A DNA stretch of 64,000 nt from JAKVBK01 sp022447275 (GCA_047125605.1 CP138932.1:2852001-2916000); one strand, 5' to 3'. Counted from the first letter of the stretch, positions 24,501-33,909 are shown. Translations and numbers: made by a program. The notes: a model not told the origin generated them from the sequence alone.

Positions 24501-25404
24501 AGTTGTTGTACTCCGGCGCGATTGAGGACGACCGACCCAGACGGAAGCAGTCACGTTTGTATAAGTCTGATGCTTGGCGTGGCCGCCACAACAGAGGTTT
24601 GAAATCCCACTCAGGCACGAGGATTTTGCTCAGCGATACCCTTATGGTGGGTTGCAGTGTACGCCGTTGTTTTCGACGGCCATAGCTTGCTGAATTATTT
24701 GAGACGTATGCCATCGGAAATGTCTAGCTCGACGACGTGGCATATTTGGTCTCGCGTCAAATTGAAATTGCCGACAATACCAAAGACGCGGATCTGCGCC
24801 GGCGCAGTCAGGCCCATTTAGTCAATCAAGCCTATACAGAAATTACTTCCATCCAGAGCGAACATCAGATCTTGGCCGCACTTGGCTTCCATCAACGCGG
24901 TTCACACTAGGCTAATCTTTCTACAGGCACAGGCCTCTGTGCTAAAGCTTTTGGGATCATGTGCCGCAAAGGCGTTTTCCGCTCAAAACGCACTGCGAGC
25001 TTGATAAACGCGACCTAAGTCCATGGCATGCGCCAAGTGCCATGCCAAACCACACTCTGCGACCATCAAATATGAACTTTTTGCTGAAGCACGTGTTGTA
25101 GGGTTTACAGTTGAAGCCGGTTTCGTAATTGAGCCAAGGCGTGAAGCGCTGGAACACATATCCTTAGCAAGCAAAGACTCTCGCCTAGTATGTCAGAATA
25201 CTTTTATCTTTCCTAAATAACCTTCTAGCCGTCCTCTCCCATAGACAAAAGTGTCATACAGGGACGCGCTGAGACAGACGATTTCTGACCAGTCAATGTT
25301 AAAATCCTGCGGGGCGACGGGACGTCAGTTTGGCGCTCGCAGAAGAAACATGCCTAATTTCAAAACATTGCGCCCCGCCTCTGACCGGCATTTCGGAGTT
25401 GTTG
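24501..25404. other. gene-poor, low-GC region
   Basis: About 900 bases. Apart from the fragment at 24737-24910 I find no coding sequence with convincing composition. Small open frames at 25023-25220 and 24341-24685 read as chance. No transposase or repeat is recognised. Confidence 0.5.
24737..24910 (+). pseudogene. short coding-like fragment, possibly a gene remnant
   Basis: 57 residues from GTG 24737 to TAG 24910 with protein-like composition, unlike the rest of the interval: VAYLVSRQIEIADNTKDADL then RRRSQAHLVNQAYTEI and QSEHQILAALGF. It looks like a helical protein or the tail of one. There is no clear ribosome site and an in-frame stop lies just upstream at 24725, so it may be the 3' end of a lost gene. 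I do not recognise the family. Confidence 0.3.
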
Positions 25405-26655
25405 CTACAGGGCTGAGGTCACCCGACACCTGAGGATATCCTGGCTCGCGGCCAGTTTCTCGGCAAATGCCTGCAGCGCATCCATATCTGCCATGGGCCA
25501 ATCGGTGCCAGGGGTTTGCAGTGCTTGAACGGCGCTGGGGCCCAGCAGCGTTTCCCGCAAATACTCCGATTGGTAGACGCCTGCGCGCAGCTTCAGGTGA
25601 TTGCTATCCGCCCGCATGGCCGACGCCTGTGGCAGCATGGACCGGACAAGCCGCGCCATATGCTGCACTTCCCAGGCGCCGATATAGGGCGCGTTGATCG
25701 AGATCGCCGCGTCAAACTCCGCATCCTCCACGCCAAAGGCGGTGCAAAGGGCGCCTGCAATGCCGCGCAGTTCCGCCCCGGGGATCGTCAGCGGATCAGA
25801 GGCTGGCAAAAACCCGGGCGTGGCCGGAACGCGGGCGTCCCCTTGGTGGTTGCCGCGATTGCCAAGCTCTACCAGCCAGGGCAATCGATCCGGTTTCGCC
25901 CGCTGCGTGGCCACGGCGCCATCGGGGGTGGCCGTGGCGTTCATGGTGTCATGGACACTTTGCAAATACAGCGTGGTCGCGCTTTGCAAATCCCGATGGG
26001 AGACGGTGGAAAGATCGATTTCGTGTAGGTGTCTGGTTTTGGCCTCGATCACCTGTTCAATGACCGCGTCGCGGGCTGCGGCATAGGCCAGAGAGGTGCG
26101 CCCTGCCGCTTCGTTCAGCACGGCGACTAGGGCCTCATAGGCGGCGTCATCCGCGGGTTCGCGCAGCACCGGGACATTGCCAAAGGTAACCCCGCGCACC
26201 GTATCAACGCCGGAGAAACCGACGTCCTCGCCCGCTGTTTTCTGGCGCAGCCTGTCAAAGAAGCCGCGCAGCATCCCCGCAACATCGTCCGGATGGGGCC
26301 GGTTCTGATCGAAGATCAGGCGGCTCACCGGGTTGGCGATATAGACAACGCGGGGATCGGATTGGGCCCAGAGCCGGGCCAGCGGATCCGTTGTGATGTC
26401 TGAGAAATCATATTGCAGACGTTGGCCAAGCTCATCGGCCAGAAACGGCGCGATCTCGCGTGGAAAGGCGGCGGAGGCGTGCGGGCCAGACAAGATCAGA
26501 TCGATCTTATGGGCCACTTCGGAGAAAGGCTTTTTGCCTTTCTCCGCGTAGGTCATCATGTCTTCGGGGGCAAAGCGGGTGCCGGCCTTTAAAAAGACGG
26601 TTGCCCCGGGATGATCCTGCTCCTGTGTGGGCGGAAGGCCCGCAGGCCCGCTCAT
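25405..26655 (-). CDS. N-formylglutamate amidohydrolase-family protein
   Basis: 416 residues from ATG 26655, which overlaps the stop of the upstream transporter gene (ATGA). Family features are LILSGPHASAAFPREI near residue 50, YIANPVSRLIFDQNRPHPD, LHEIDLSTVSHRD and SINAPYIGAWEVQHMAR. N-formylglutamate amidohydrolases release formate from N-formylglutamate in histidine breakdown. No hut genes are nearby, and the coupling to a C4-dicarboxylate carrier suggests a related but different acylated substrate. The protein is longer than typical HutG (about 270), so the substrate is uncertain. Confidence 0.72.
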   Translation of the reverse strand: MSGPAGLPPTQEQDHPGATVFLKAGTRFAPEDMMTYAEKGKKPFSEVAHKIDLILSGPHASAAFPREIAPFLADELGQRLQYDFSDITTDPLARLWAQSDPRVVYIANPVSRLIFDQNRPHPDDVAGMLRGFFDRLRQKTAGEDVGFSGVDTVRGVTFGNVPVLREPADDAAYEALVAVLNEAAGRTSLAYAAARDAVIEQVIEAKTRHLHEIDLSTVSHRDLQSATTLYLQSVHDTMNATATPDGAVATQRAKPDRLPWLVELGNRGNHQGDARVPATPGFLPASDPLTIPGAELRGIAGALCTAFGVEDAEFDAAISINAPYIGAWEVQHMARLVRSMLPQASAMRADSNHLKLRAGVYQSEYLRETLLGPSAVQALQTPGTDWPMADMDALQAFAEKLAASQDILRCRVTSAL

Positions 26656-28019
26656 TGTGACAGGCTCCGGAGTACCTCTTCGGAAACTCCTTCCGTGCCG
26701 TAAAGGGCTGTTGCAACCGCCATCCCGACGCAGACAGCCGTCACCGCGCAAACCACCATCGGCAAGAAGAACGAGTGGTTGATCACAAACTTGCCGATCT
26801 TGGTCGTGCCGGTCTGGTCTATGTTAATGGTTGCGATCTGCCCGCCGTTGGCCGGGAAGAAATAGATGCCCACAACGGCAGGCCACATGGCGATCAGGTA
26901 CTGCGGGGGGATGCCTAGGGTCAGGCCGATGGGGATGATCGCTAGGGTGGTGGAAGATTGCGAGGTTGTCAGCGCGGCCACCGCAAAGAGCGCAAAGGCA
27001 ATGGCCATCGGGAACTGCTCAGCCACGCCGCCAAGGCCGGCGATGATCGTGTCACGATGGGCCTCGATGAAGGTGTTGGCCATCCAGGCGACCCCGAAGA
27101 GGGCCACCACCGCGATGACACCGCTTGTGAAGATCTTGGTGCCCGGCACGTCCTTGGGGTCTGCTTTGCAGAAAGCGATGATCAGCACGGCGGCTGTGAA
27201 CATGATCACCTGGATCAACTGCGTCATGCTCATGCTGCCGGGCGTGCCGCTTGCATCAACATAGCCTGGCCGCAGCCCAGGGAAGAGGCCAAAGAAGATG
27301 ATCGCGGCAACTGCGCCCAAAAACAGGTAGGCAGACATGCGTGCTTCGGGGGGCAAAGCTCCGCTCTCGTCTCCGATAGGTTCCGGCGGGGCGACCTGAC
27401 CTGCGGCAAGCCGGGCCTGATACACGGGATCATTCTCGAGGCTTTTGCCCTTGATTGACATCACCAAAGCCCCGGCAAAGATCGCAACCGCCGTGGATGG
27501 AATGACGATGGCCAGAATGTCGACTATGGTGAAGCCGACCCCTGCCATCAGGCCAACCATTGCGGCCATAGCTGCGGAAACCGGGCTGGACGTGATGCCC
27601 AACTGCGAAGCAACCGGCGAAATGGCAAGTGGCCGCTCAGGGCGGATCTTATTGTCATGGGCCACTTCATAGATGACCGGCAGCAGTGAGTAATACACGT
27701 TGCCCGTTCCTGCACCCATGGTGAAAATCCAACTCACATAGGGCGCAATGAACGTGACCCGTTTCGGATTGGCGCGGATCAGGCGTTGGGCAATGCCCAC
27801 GAGATACTCGATCCCGCCCGCGGCCTGCATCGCGCCTGCCGCCGTAACAACTGTCAGAATGATAAGCATTGCCGAGATCGGCACAGAGCCCGGTGCAAGG
27901 CCAAATACAGCAACCAACACCAGAACGCCGACCCCGCCCCAAAGGCCGATGGACAAACCGCCCATTCGGACACCAAGGGAAATGAACAGAAGTATCACGA
28001 TACCTTGGGGTATCATCAT
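26652..28019 (-). CDS. Dcu-type C4-dicarboxylate transporter (DcuA/DcuB family)
   Basis: About 455 residues with some 10-12 membrane segments. It opens IPQGIVILLFISLGVRMGGLSIGLWGGVGVL and continues with AAGAMQAAGGIEYLVGIAQRLIRANPKRVTFIAPY and GTGNVYYSLLPVIYEVAHDNKIRPERPLA, all typical of the DcuA/DcuB family that exchanges fumarate, malate, aspartate and succinate. The start is uncertain: ATG 28019 and 28016 lack a good ribosome site, and an upstream GTG would add about 10 residues. It is co-transcribed with the amidohydrolase-like gene. Confidence 0.85.
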   Translation of the reverse strand: MMIPQGIVILLFISLGVRMGGLSIGLWGGVGVLVLVAVFGLAPGSVPISAMLIILTVVTAAGAMQAAGGIEYLVGIAQRLIRANPKRVTFIAPYVSWIFTMGAGTGNVYYSLLPVIYEVAHDNKIRPERPLAISPVASQLGITSSPVSAAMAAMVGLMAGVGFTIVDILAIVIPSTAVAIFAGALVMSIKGKSLENDPVYQARLAAGQVAPPEPIGDESGALPPEARMSAYLFLGAVAAIIFFGLFPGLRPGYVDASGTPGSMSMTQLIQVIMFTAAVLIIAFCKADPKDVPGTKIFTSGVIAVVALFGVAWMANTFIEAHRDTIIAGLGGVAEQFPMAIAFALFAVAALTTSQSSTTLAIIPIGLTLGIPPQYLIAMWPAVVGIYFFPANGGQIATINIDQTGTTKIGKFVINHSFFLPMVVCAVTAVCVGMAVATALYGTEGVSEEVLRSLSQ

Positions 28020-28221
28020 CAATGCATCATGGGACACGGCATCCACCTTTCGACAGTCTTTCCCGTACGATGGCACAGCTTGGTTGGTTTTCGCTAAGAC
28101 TTATTCAGGGGCAAAACGTCTCGCTTCTGCCACTTTATTGAGCGGGCCCTATCGGCCCGCCCTGGGCTGATCTTTTGATGTGTCTTTCGCCGCACCATCG
28201 CCCTTTCGTTTCTTGCCGTTC

Positions 28222-29163
28222 TCAGGCGGCCATATCCAGCACCGTTCTGCCGATCTGCCCGGGCTCGGTCAGGGTGGCAAAGGCGGCATTATGATCGTCA
28301 AAGCTGAAGGTGCGGTATGGTCCGGCAACCAAAGTGCCATCCCCAACCATGCCAGCAAGTTTGGAGAGCATGTCCTGTTTGCCATGATCAACCAGCAGGT
28401 AACCGGTCTTTTGTTTGCGCAACGGATTGGTCAGCAATGACGGAATGTTCTTCATCGGATCCGCCGGGACGAAAATGCCGGTTGGGCTGAGCAGGTGGCG
28501 GATATCGCGCAAGCGGTATCTTGCCGACAGATCGAGCACCGCATCGTACGAGCCGGTGATTTCGGCGAGGGGCGTTTCGCGGTAGTTGATCACCCTGTCC
28601 GCTCCGAGGCTTTTCATGGTTGTTAAGCCGTCCGGCCCGGAGACGCCAGTGACAGACAGCCCCATATTGCGCGCAATCTGGATGGCATAGACGCCCAACC
28701 CGCCACTGCCGCCAAGGATCAGCACAGACTGACCCTGCTTTAGCCGAGCAACATCGCGCAAGGCCACAAGGCTGGTTTGTGCGCCCAGTGGAAAAGCGGC
28801 GGCTTGCGCAAAGTTCATCTTGCTGGGCATTTCTGCAATGTAGTCACTGGGGATGGTGATCACATCCTGATGCGTTTTTGGCCCCTTCAAAAGGTGGGTG
28901 TAGCCGAACACCTTTGTGCCCGCACCAAAGCGCGCGTCGCCCTCCAGCACGGTTCCAGAGAATTCCAAACCCGTGCGCACGGGGGATTTCACCCGGTAGA
29001 GCCGGAAGAAAAGATCCAGATCGCCCTTCAGAATATCCAGATCCGTCGGGTTCAGAGAGGCATAGTGAACACGGACTTTCACGGTGCTTTTGCCGTCTGT
29101 GGGCATCTCAAGCCCCAGCTTCAATTCAAGATTACCGGTGTTGCTGTGCAGGGCTCTCATCAT
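28222..29163 (-). CDS. MDR-superfamily NAD(P)-dependent oxidoreductase (quinone reductase type)
   Basis: 313 residues with an ideal ribosome site (AAGGAG, 7-8 bases from ATG). The N-terminal GroES-like fold (VKVRVHYASLNPTDLDILKGDLD) is followed by the cofactor domain with LILGGSGGLGVYAIQIARNMG. The catalytic zinc ligands of alcohol dehydrogenases are absent, which places it with NADPH:quinone oxidoreductases. It is divergent from a TetR regulator with two palindromic operators between them, so it is very probably repressed by that regulator and induced by an electrophile or aromatic compound. Confidence 0.82.
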   Translation of the reverse strand: MMRALHSNTGNLELKLGLEMPTDGKSTVKVRVHYASLNPTDLDILKGDLDLFFRLYRVKSPVRTGLEFSGTVLEGDARFGAGTKVFGYTHLLKGPKTHQDVITIPSDYIAEMPSKMNFAQAAAFPLGAQTSLVALRDVARLKQGQSVLILGGSGGLGVYAIQIARNMGLSVTGVSGPDGLTTMKSLGADRVINYRETPLAEITGSYDAVLDLSARYRLRDIRHLLSPTGIFVPADPMKNIPSLLTNPLRKQKTGYLLVDHGKQDMLSKLAGMVGDGTLVAGPYRTFSFDDHNAAFATLTEPGQIGRTVLDMAA

Positions 29164-29176
29164 CTTTCATCTCCTT

Positions 29177-29191
29177 TAGGTCATATGACCC
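29177..29191. promoter_or_regulatory. TetR-type operator 1
   Basis: Contains the perfect 12-bp palindrome GGTCATATGACC (29179-29190). It overlaps the leader of the oxidoreductase gene, next to its Shine-Dalgarno. It shares the half-site AGGTC/GACC with operator 2, 35 bp away centre to centre. Confidence 0.75.
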
Positions 29192-29211
29192 AATTTTCAG
29201 GAATCGGCATT

Positions 29212-29227
29212 TAGGTCGTTTGACCTA
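29212..29227. promoter_or_regulatory. TetR-type operator 2
   Basis: TAGGTC-gttt-GACCTA: 6-bp arms with a 4-bp centre, lying between the divergent oxidoreductase and TetR genes. Same half-sites as operator 1, so one regulator probably controls both directions including its own gene. Confidence 0.75.
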
Positions 29228-29279
29228 TTTCGTCAATGGGGATATTGATCACCCATCACCAGAGGATGAGAACTTTGAC

Positions 29280-29966
29280 ATGAAGGCACAGACACGGCAG
29301 GCCCACGTGCTCGACACGACCGAGACATTGCTTTTGCAGGCGGGCATTGTCGCCCTCACCATGCGCAAGGTCGCTGCGGCTGCCGGGATCAGCCTTGGCA
29401 ACCTGCAATATCATTTCCCGACCCGGGACGATCTGCTGTTGGCCCTACTTCTCCGTTTTCTGGAGCCCTATGAAGCGCGCCTTGAAACGCGCCCTCAGCT
29501 ATTTGGCCGCACCGTGGCGGAAGAGTTGCAACCGTTGTTTCTGGAAGCTTTGCGCCATCCGAATTTCGACGCCTGTGCCAAGATTTACAAAGAGATCTGG
29601 GCAGCTGCCAACCATGCCCCAAAGATGCAGGAGGGGCTGACAGCTTACTACGTGCGTTTGACAGCGTTTTACCGCGCGATCCTTGCGTCAGTAGCCCCGG
29701 ATGGCACCCCGGATGCGCAGCTGGATCGGGCTGCGGCCGCCGTTTTGCCGTTGATTGAGGGGTATTGCATCACAAAGGATGCCATGCGCCCCCCGCTTGA
29801 CGCCCTTGCCGCGGATTGGGCCCGCATGGCGGCTGCTTTGCTGCCCGCAGGCCCGCCCGTCGGAACGGGGCCTGAAAAACCGCCAGAGGCCCTTCAAAAA
29901 CCACAGGGTGCTAATGCCCGGACGCGGAAACCGCTTGTCAGACTGAAAGGCCTCAGCAACGGTTAA
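29280..29966 (+). CDS. TetR-family transcriptional regulator
   Basis: 228 residues from ATG 29280 with AGAGGA upstream; the longer open frame would overlap the divergent gene. The N-terminal helix-turn-helix is clear: TRQAHVLDTTETLLLQAGI, then MRKVAAAAGISLGNLQYHFP. The rest is the helical ligand-binding and dimer domain. A tail rich in Pro and basic residues (about 200-228) is longer than usual. It is followed after 6 bases by the FAD monooxygenase gene, so that gene is in the same autoregulated unit. Confidence 0.87.
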   Translation: MKAQTRQAHVLDTTETLLLQAGIVALTMRKVAAAAGISLGNLQYHFPTRDDLLLALLLRFLEPYEARLETRPQLFGRTVAEELQPLFLEALRHPNFDACAKIYKEIWAAANHAPKMQEGLTAYYVRLTAFYRAILASVAPDGTPDAQLDRAAAAVLPLIEGYCITKDAMRPPLDALAADWARMAAALLPAGPPVGTGPEKPPEALQKPQGANARTRKPLVRLKGLSNG

Positions 29967-29972
29967 ACCATT

Positions 29973-31550
29973 ATGGCAGAGCCGCTCGATCCTCCCATTG
30001 AAACAGAAGTCGCCATCGTTGGGGCGGGCCCGGTTGGCCTCTTGCTGGCGATTTTGTTGGGCCAACAGGGCCGCGCTGTCACGCTGATCGAAAAATGGCC
30101 CGACATCTATGATCGCCCACGCGCTGTTACGATGGACGCAGAAGTTGCCCGTATTCTCGCGGCGCTTGGCATTGATGTGGATCACGATCCCGGCTTCGAA
30201 AACCACAAGGAGCTTTACTATTGGAAGAACGCCGCCCTCGAGAATTTGCAGATTGTTGACTGGGAAAGCCGCGCGCCCTGTGGCTGGCATGTAACCTATT
30301 GGTTCAACCAGCCGGACCTTGAGCGGCGTTTCTCTGCCATGGCGAGCCAGCTGCCGTCCGTTAAAATCCTGCGTGGCGCAACGGTGGCAGCGCTGAGCGA
30401 AGATGCAGAGGGCGTTTCGCTGGACCTGTTGAACACCGAAATAGGCGATCCGCAGCGCCCGGTGCGGGCCCAGTTCGTGGTGGGGGCCGACGGCGCCAAT
30501 AGTTTCGTGCTTACAGCGTTGGGTTTGCCGGTGGTCGACAAGGGGTATTTCTTTGATTGGCTGATCCTCGACATGGTCCCGGAGCCGTCCTTTACAGTGA
30601 CGCCCGCCCAATGGCAGCTTTGCGATCCACGCCGCCCAACCACGATTGTACCCGGTGGCCCGGGCCGGCGGCGTTGGGAATTCATGGTCCTGCCCGGAGA
30701 AGACACCGAAGAGATCGCGCGGCCGGAAACGGCTTGGCAGCTTCTTGCGCCTTGGGGCTTGACCCCGGAAAACGCCCAGCTTGAGCGCAGTGCCGTCTAT
30801 CAGTTTCAGGCGCGCTGGGCCGAAACCTGGGTGAAGGGCCGGTGCATGATCGCGGGCGATGCCGCCCATCTGATGCCGCCCTTCGCGGGCGAGGGTATGT
30901 GCGCGGGCCTGCGCGACGCGGTGGCGCTGGGCTGGCGGCTTTCTGCGATACTTGAAGGGCGCCTGCCACGATCCATTCTAGACAGCTATGAGACAGAGCG
31001 GATCGCCCATGCCCGTCACTACATCCAGTTCAGCCAGGAACTGGGCGAAATCATCTGCATTACCGATCCCAACGAAGCCGTAGCCCGCGACGCTCGCATG
31101 CGCGCAGATCTCGCAGCCCGCAACAATGGGCCGATCACAGGCGATCTGGTCTGCATTGGCCCCGGCATCTGGTGTGCACAAACCCCGGACGCAGGCATGC
31201 TCTCGCCCCAGGGAATTGTCACCCATGCCGGGCGGACGGACCGCTTTGATCAGGCCGTCGGAACCGGCTGGTATGTCATTGCAGTGGATACGGATGCGCA
31301 GGGGCTGCTGAGTGCCGATCAACTTGCCCTTCTGGATTGCTTGGGCGGACGGGTGCTGTCGATCGGGCAGGGCGCGTACTGGGATGTGCAGACCAAGGAC
31401 AGCACATATGTCGACTGGATGGCCGAAATCGGCGCGCGCTATTTCATCGTGCGGCCGGATTTCTATGTGGCGGCCACGGCGTCCACAAAGGCAGAGCTAT
31501 CGGCGTGTTTTGATGTGATCACACAGCGGCTGGGCCTGCCTATCCCGTAA
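29973..31550 (+). CDS. FAD-dependent aromatic-ring monooxygenase (MhpA/PheA-like)
   Basis: 525 residues. FAD-binding motifs are in the expected order: GAGPVGLLLAI (about residue 14), VVGADGANSFV (DG motif, about 170) and GDAAHLMPPFAGEGMCAGLRDAVALGW (GD motif, about 295). The C-terminal region resembles a thioredoxin-like fold seen in MhpA and phenol hydroxylases. It probably hydroxylates a phenolic compound using NAD(P)H and O2. Only 6 bases separate it from the TetR gene. Its last 11 bases overlap the convergent sulfatase gene. The substrate is unknown; the GST and MDR neighbours suggest aromatic or electrophile metabolism. Confidence 0.84.
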   Translation: MAEPLDPPIETEVAIVGAGPVGLLLAILLGQQGRAVTLIEKWPDIYDRPRAVTMDAEVARILAALGIDVDHDPGFENHKELYYWKNAALENLQIVDWESRAPCGWHVTYWFNQPDLERRFSAMASQLPSVKILRGATVAALSEDAEGVSLDLLNTEIGDPQRPVRAQFVVGADGANSFVLTALGLPVVDKGYFFDWLILDMVPEPSFTVTPAQWQLCDPRRPTTIVPGGPGRRRWEFMVLPGEDTEEIARPETAWQLLAPWGLTPENAQLERSAVYQFQARWAETWVKGRCMIAGDAAHLMPPFAGEGMCAGLRDAVALGWRLSAILEGRLPRSILDSYETERIAHARHYIQFSQELGEIICITDPNEAVARDARMRADLAARNNGPITGDLVCIGPGIWCAQTPDAGMLSPQGIVTHAGRTDRFDQAVGTGWYVIAVDTDAQGLLSADQLALLDCLGGRVLSIGQGAYWDVQTKDSTYVDWMAEIGARYFIVRPDFYVAATASTKAELSACFDVITQRLGLPIP

Positions 31551-33150
31551 GGTGGGGCGGCATTTTCAGCCCGTGTGCTTCCAGCTCTTCCTGGTCCCAA
31601 TAGGCGATGTAGATGCCTTCGGGCTCGCGCGTTCGGGCCATTGTCTCGATGATCTCCGGTGTGCGCGTGATCCGGGTGTGATGACGCCTTGCCCACGCAA
31701 AGTGCAGATCTGCCAGCCGGTCAATCTCGCGGGCATAGGCGGGATCTTTGCCGAGATCATGCAGCTCATCGGGGTCGGATTGCAGATCGAAAAGCATGGG
31801 CCGCATCGTCTCTACATGGATGTATTTCCAGCGCCCATCAAACACCATGACAAGGCGCGCATCCTCCTGTTTGACGTCCACACCGGCACGCGCGTCCCGG
31901 GTGGCATAGTCATATTCCGAGATACAGTGATCGCGCCATTCCACCTCTGCGCCCTCCAGAAGCGGCATCAAAGAGCGCCCCTCGAACACATGGGGCTTTG
32001 GGGCCCCCCCTAGGAATTCCTGAAAGGTGGGGGCCAGATCGATCCCTTCGATCAGTTTGTCAGTCGCGGTGCCGCGGGTGCTATCGGCGGCGCGGCGCGG
32101 ATCGTAGATGATCAGGGGAATGCGCGCGGAGCAATCAAAGAACAGATCTTTCTCGCCCAGCCCGTGATCGCCCATGTTGTCACCGTGATCCGAGCAGAAG
32201 ACGACCATCGTGTCCTGCATGCGCCCGCTGGTTTCCAGACAGTCGAACAGCCGACCTAGGTTGTCATCGAGCTCTTTGATCAACCCCATATAGACCGGGG
32301 CTACTGTGTCGCGCACATGTTTGCGGGCAAAGCTTTTGCAGATGCGTGTCTCGGCCCAGGCCTGCATCAGCGGATGGGTATGCTCGCCCGCGCTTTGGTT
32401 GACCGGCGGCAGATCATCGGCGGAATACATGTCGTTATAGGGGGCGGGGGCCAGATAAGGCCAATGGGGTTTGATATAGCTCAGATGGCACATCCAGGGG
32501 CTGTCGCCCTGGCTTTCGATGAACTCGATGCCACGGGTTGTGAGCCAAGCCGTTTCCGAATGGGCCTTGGGCACCCGGGCGGGCAGGGGTGCCGTTTCCA
32601 GAAGCCAGCCGGATTTCTTGGTGCCATCGGGAGCGATTGCCGTGTTGGCCCACTCTTCCCACGGGGTGTCGCCCCCCATGCCATGATCGCGCAGGTACTG
32701 TTCGTAATCCTCCGCATGGCGGTTTTTGTCGGTGGCCGCATTGGTGCCATCGTCGCGGACAAAGACCTCAAATCCGCATTCGCTGACTCGCTGACCCACC
32801 GGGCTTTCCGGCGCGATGCCAAGGCGGGCCATGCCTTCTAGATCGGCACGCATGTGGGTTTTGCCCACAAGGGTGCTGGTCACCCCCGCCTCACGGAGAT
32901 GGTCGCACAGGGTCGGCTCGCCCACGCGCAGGGGAAATCCGTTCCAGCAGGCGCCATGGCTGCGCACGTAGCGGCCCGTGTAAAAGCTCATCCGGCTGGG
33001 GCCACAGATCGGGGATTGCACATAGGCCCTGTCAAACCGGACGCCCTTTGCGGCCAGCCTGTCGATATGGGGTGTCTCAATGTGCTGCGCGCCGTAGCAA
33101 CTCAGGTAATCCCAGCGCAATTGATCGGCCATGATCCACAGAACATTCAT
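31540..33150 (-). CDS. sulfatase / alkaline-phosphatase-superfamily hydrolase
   Basis: 536 residues without a signal peptide, so cytoplasmic. MNVLWIMADQLRWD gives the N-terminal metal site. ICGPSRMSFYTGR contains the C-x-P-S-R signature (Cys49), which is converted to formylglycine in type I sulfatases and phosphonate monoester hydrolases. VFCSDHGDNMGDHGLGEKDLFFD supplies further metal and substrate residues. It may hydrolyse a sulfate ester, phosphonate or phosphodiester; by eye I cannot choose. GGGGGAT lies before the ATG. It follows the GST gene by 40 bases on the same strand. Confidence 0.85.
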   Translation of the reverse strand: MNVLWIMADQLRWDYLSCYGAQHIETPHIDRLAAKGVRFDRAYVQSPICGPSRMSFYTGRYVRSHGACWNGFPLRVGEPTLCDHLREAGVTSTLVGKTHMRADLEGMARLGIAPESPVGQRVSECGFEVFVRDDGTNAATDKNRHAEDYEQYLRDHGMGGDTPWEEWANTAIAPDGTKKSGWLLETAPLPARVPKAHSETAWLTTRGIEFIESQGDSPWMCHLSYIKPHWPYLAPAPYNDMYSADDLPPVNQSAGEHTHPLMQAWAETRICKSFARKHVRDTVAPVYMGLIKELDDNLGRLFDCLETSGRMQDTMVVFCSDHGDNMGDHGLGEKDLFFDCSARIPLIIYDPRRAADSTRGTATDKLIEGIDLAPTFQEFLGGAPKPHVFEGRSLMPLLEGAEVEWRDHCISEYDYATRDARAGVDVKQEDARLVMVFDGRWKYIHVETMRPMLFDLQSDPDELHDLGKDPAYAREIDRLADLHFAWARRHHTRITRTPEIIETMARTREPEGIYIAYWDQEELEAHGLKMPPHLTG

Positions 33151-33190
33151 CGCGATCCCCCGGGGCTGCTGTATGGAGAGGCCGTGGCGT

Positions 33191-33880
33191 CTATCGCGGC
33201 GCCATGTAGTGGCCGTCGGCCTTCAAAATTTCCACATTGACCGCTTCGCGGGCCATTGCGCGCTGGATGGCAGGGCGCGCGTTGCTGAGTTCGAAGTGGC
33301 GCTGAATATTGGGGAAGCCCTCACCCGGATACCCGATTGCGGTGATCCGGCCCCAGACCCAGTAAAGATACCCGTCCAGCACCGACCAGCTGTCGCCATA
33401 CCACCATGGTCCGTTTTCCAGCCGGGCATCGATCATCTTCATGATCTTGTGCATGTCTTGGATGCCCACGGGCCGCACGATCTCGAAGGACAGCGCCTTG
33501 TCAGCGATGAACTTGACCGGCATGGCGATGCGCGTAACGGTGGGATGCACGGTGCCTGCAAAGAACGCCAGATCGGCAGTTTGGGCCAGTGCATCGAGGG
33601 TATTGTCCGTCTTGGGCAGCAGGTTTGCCTCCGGGTAAGTGGCGTTCAGCCAGCTCAAGATGGCAACGTTTTCGGTCAGTGGAACACCGTCGATCAGCAA
33701 GGTTGGCACCTTGCCTTTGGGGTTCATTTTCAGGAATTCGGGAGAGCCCTGTTGGTTGATCGCTATGCGCACCAACTCCGTCTCGAAGGGAACTCCGATT
33801 TCTTCCAACGCGATGGTTGGAACCCGCGCACAGGTGTTTGGCGCAACAAAAAGCAATAAATCAGGCATTGTCAGACTCAT
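33191..33880 (-). CDS. glutathione S-transferase family protein
   Basis: 229 residues. An N-terminal thioredoxin-like domain (LLLFVAPNTCARVPTIALEEIGVPFE, then NPKGKVPTLLIDGVPLTENVAILSWL with the conserved cis-Pro and glutathione gamma-glutamyl site) is followed by an all-helical C-terminal domain. It conjugates or reduces electrophilic substrates with glutathione. The start could be ATG 33880 or ATG 33868; neither has a strong ribosome site. It forms a pair with the sulfatase gene. Confidence 0.85.
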   Translation of the reverse strand: MSLTMPDLLLFVAPNTCARVPTIALEEIGVPFETELVRIAINQQGSPEFLKMNPKGKVPTLLIDGVPLTENVAILSWLNATYPEANLLPKTDNTLDALAQTADLAFFAGTVHPTVTRIAMPVKFIADKALSFEIVRPVGIQDMHKIMKMIDARLENGPWWYGDSWSVLDGYLYWVWGRITAIGYPGEGFPNIQRHFELSNARPAIQRAMAREAVNVEILKADGHYMAPR

Positions 33881-33909
33881 TATTCTAGGTATTAGTTATA
33901 AGGCAAGTG

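Noticed and set aside
25023..25220. A 65-residue open frame with CAKCHAKPH at its start, resembling a heme-binding motif
   Set aside because: The CxxCH is isolated, there is no signal peptide or ribosome site, and the rest lacks coding character.
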